From assembly GCF_050947875.1 (NCBI RefSeq), contig NC_134569.1, positions 17,695,131 to 17,759,130 of the forward strand: a DNA stretch of 64,000 nt, written 5' to 3'. Of this stretch, positions 61,551-64,000 are shown piece by piece. Source of the stretch: Dermacentor variabilis (taxonomy: Eukaryota > Arthropoda > Arachnida > Ixodida > Ixodidae). The notes under the pieces are model-generated. The model made no database searches. It had not been told where the DNA came from and saw only the letters and a list, made by a program, of their open reading frames with translations. Both the position numbers and the translations under genes were made by a program. Position 1 is the first letter of the stretch. Each line of letters starts with the position of its first letter.

Positions 61551-64000
61551 AATTCAAGATTCAAGATTCATTTATTTCTCCAAGAGAAAAAGGCCGGGGA
61601 CAAAAAGCTGCCTTGAAGCAGCTTGACTGGGTCCGGGGCCCATTTACAAAATGGCAACAGTGAAGGGAAAAAATTACAATTTGACATACATCATGAATCA
61701 AGGAAACCATACACAATGCAGAATTTCAATTAAGCTTAATGTAATACAAAGTAAAAATTCAAATATACGATGCACTGAGAAGTAACAAAAAAGCATAATA
61801 CAGCGGTATAGCAGAAACAGAAGGAGTAAAACGTAATTGCATTTCAACACCACGATATAATATATCAAGTTGAAACAATACATAGTCGCATTTCTTTTTA
61901 TACAATTAAAAAAAAGCACTATTAGCCTAATTTGGGTTTGAACCCACTACATGCTCAAAAAATTGCTGAACAATTGTTTTTCTGTTTAGGTTCATATTTT
62001 CTGTGTACCATTTGTTTGTGTTAAGGGTCTTCGGAACCAGGAAATGCAACACTTGGGAGCCATAGATGCCATAGATGCTGTTTCTCTTTGCGTCTGGTGC
62101 TTGTATGAGTGTGCGTTTGTGTCACCGATGAGAGTTGGATTATGAACTTAGCCCGAGGCAAGCTGAAGTTAATCAAGGCGCGAAGAATGGTAAATGACAC
62201 TAGACGATGAATGGGAGATATTCCATGTTTAATAAACAGTGGTCTGGTGTGAGCTAGGTAATCTGAGCCAGAAACTATGCGGATAGCTTTTTTTTTTTTT
62301 TGCAGAAGTAGTATAGTTGGTTTAGATGCACGCGAGCCGCAGTTTCCCACACAATATGGCCGTAGCTTACTTGAGAGTGAAATAATGAATGATATATTAA
62401 TTTTTTAACTTTCACGGGAAACAAGTCGCGACCTCGTGAAAGAGCTCCTACAGATTTCGACAAGCTTAAAGAAAGATGACGGAAGTGATCAGCCCATCTA
62501 AGATGTTCGTCAAATATTACGCCAAGAGATTTATATTTACTTACGATTTCGATAGCGCAGTCTCCAATAAGCAGTGGGATTGGTATGGTTACTTCCCGAT
62601 TTATCGAACGAAAAATAACCGTCTTTGTTTTATTATGATTAATCTTTAAACTGTTTACATGTGACCAGTTATGGAGGCTTTCCAATATGACGTTCGCTTC
62701 AAAGAGGAGTTCATTCGATGAGTTTCCAGATAAAAATAAACTAGTGTCGTCGGCATATATTATAAATTCAGCCTTCTTGGAAATATGGACGAGATCGTTT
62801 ATATATACGTTAAAGAGGAACGGACCTAAGATACTGCCCTGCGGTACTCCGCATCTTATATACTCAAAACTAAAGCTACAACCATCAACACATACGGAGT
62901 GCTGCCGTTTTTCAAGGTAAGACTTTATCAACTTAAGCGGATTGCCTCTTATACCGTATGCACAAAGTTTATCTAAAAGAATGTTATGATTAATGCAGTC
63001 AAATGCCTTGCTGAAATCGACAAAAATGCCCAATGTTAGCAGTTTATTTTCAATGTTTTGCAAAATTAGTTCTTTTTGTTTAAGTAGCGCAGATTCCGTA
63101 CATAAGCCTTGTCTAAAACCAAATTGTAAATCTGTATAAAGGCGATTATCATTAAAGTAAATTTCCAAACGCTTAAGGAAAATTTTTTCGAGTGGTTTCG
63201 AGAAAATTGGCAGAATCTATGTTGGTCGATAGTTGCCCATGTCTTGTGTCGTCCCAGATTTATGGATAACAATCACTTTGGCCAGTTTTAGTCTGCCCGG
63301 GAAGGCAGATGAAGATATCGATAGGTTAAATATATACGATAAGTGAGGTGCAAGAAGGTCAGCTACAAATTTTATTGGTTTTACTGACAGACCCTCTGCG
63401 TCAAGGCTGGAGCTATTCTTTAAGGCCATTAGTGTAGCAAAAACTTCGAATGGGTGCGTAGGGGGGAGAAAAAAGGAGTCAAGTGTCTGTACAGAAATTA
63501 GGCAGGTAGCATCTTTGTTGTAGTCTGTTTTAGGGAGACCAATAAAATGTTTGTTAAAGCTATCCGCTAGTTCAGTACCCATTAAGGTTACACCATTCAT
63601 TGTAAGACCTCCTATAGAATTGGAGGGCTTGGGCATGTTAAGGACTGCGTTTATTGTTTTCCAGACTAATTTTGCATCACAGCGGCCGTCGTTCTCAAAT
63701 ATATTCGTATAATATTCCTTACGCGCCTTGCGCAACTCGCTGTTTAATTTATTTCTGAACTGTTTGAAGGCAGTCAGATCGGCCAAATCTCGGCTGGATA
63801 AAAATTTTTGAAACATCTTGTCTTTCTTTTTTATCTGTTTATAAAGAGACGGCGTAATCCATGGTTTTCTCATTTATTTAGATTGGCGCTTCGTGGACCA
63901 CGGGTAACATGCATCATATATTTCACGAAATTTATTTATAAATATATTGTACGCTTCATCTGCACTGTTATTAGTATAAATTTCGGACCAGTAAGCACTG
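61551..64000 (-). mobile_element. Second CR1/L2-type LINE, runs off the window
   Basis: Minus-strand LINE whose 3' end is a tandem of the heptamer TTCAAGA (plus strand 61552-61570) followed by a 3' UTR of about 450 bases. Coding sequence starts at 62021 and continues to the window edge; the 5' part lies outside. It is a different family from its neighbour: RT motifs and 3' end differ. Confidence 0.85.
62021..64000 (-). pseudogene. CR1/L2-type reverse transcriptase ORF2, partial
   Basis: Readable from the edge as an endonuclease-RT linker (KPWITPSLYKQIKKKDKMF), then SSSLDAEGLSVKPIKF, AFPGRLKLAKVIVIHKSG and GNYRPT. A TAG stop at 63217-63219 interrupts the NYRPIS-type block, then the frame continues: FGFRQGLCTESAL, motif A GIFVDFSKAFDCI, motif B GVPQGSILGPFLFN, motif C IIYADDTSLFLSG, SLKINHNKTKT. 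A 14-base T run (62288-62301) causes a frameshift, and the last frame AIRIVSGSDYLAHTRPLF, INFSLPRAKF ends at 62021. A further stop lies just before 63873. All catalytic Asp are kept. Confidence 0.88.

Overview
The window looks like nuclear DNA of an arthropod, most likely a hard tick. The points in favour are a lone intronless animal gene (a FAM43 family PTB-domain protein), a tRNA-derived SINE resembling the Ruka SINE known from ticks, several animal non-LTR retrotransposon classes, Ty3/gypsy elements, a Penelope-like element and many long AT and CA microsatellites. Nothing suggests bacterial, viral or plasmid DNA. The species call is inference; the sequence itself shows only the repeat and gene families.

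Layout. 1-1.75 kb: a SINE scrap, the 3' end of an RNase H-bearing LINE and a cluster of inverted repeats. 1.9-5.6 kb: the CpG-rich 5' region, the single-exon CDS (2883-3782) and the 3' flank of the FAM43 homologue, the only host protein gene I can defend. 5.6-17 kb: mostly unassignable single-copy-looking DNA with microsatellites and two LINE 3' tails. 17.1-23.1 kb: a nearly full-length but decayed I-group LINE on the minus strand, split by a 794-bp solo LTR flanked by a 5-bp target duplication. 23.25-25.4 kb: a SINE and a long hairpin. 26.1-29.75 kb: a degenerate gypsy element on the plus strand whose integrase is split by another LTR. 30.9-33 kb: a Penelope-like element ending in a hammerhead-like motif. 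33.7-35.5 kb: a second gypsy copy (minus strand), reduced to two partial LTRs around an RT/RNase H fragment. 35.6-42.5 kb: three large foldback structures, two of them MITE-like with target duplications. 43.8-48 kb: LINE tails and an RNase H fragment. 48-59 kb: mostly unassigned DNA with several GC-rich islands, a tandem duplication and a rearranged SINE. 59.36-64 kb: two CR1/L2-type LINEs lying head to tail on the minus strand, the second running off the window.

The elements do not form a working pathway. They form a stratified repeat landscape in which younger insertions (solo LTRs) sit inside older ones (the LINE and gypsy pol). Every polymerase gene seen is broken by stops, frameshifts or loss of catalytic residues. 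I found no convincing new host system. The most unusual signals are the hammerhead-like motif at the end of the Penelope-like element, the long near-perfect hairpins at 25.2 and 35.6 kb, and the two MITE-like foldbacks.
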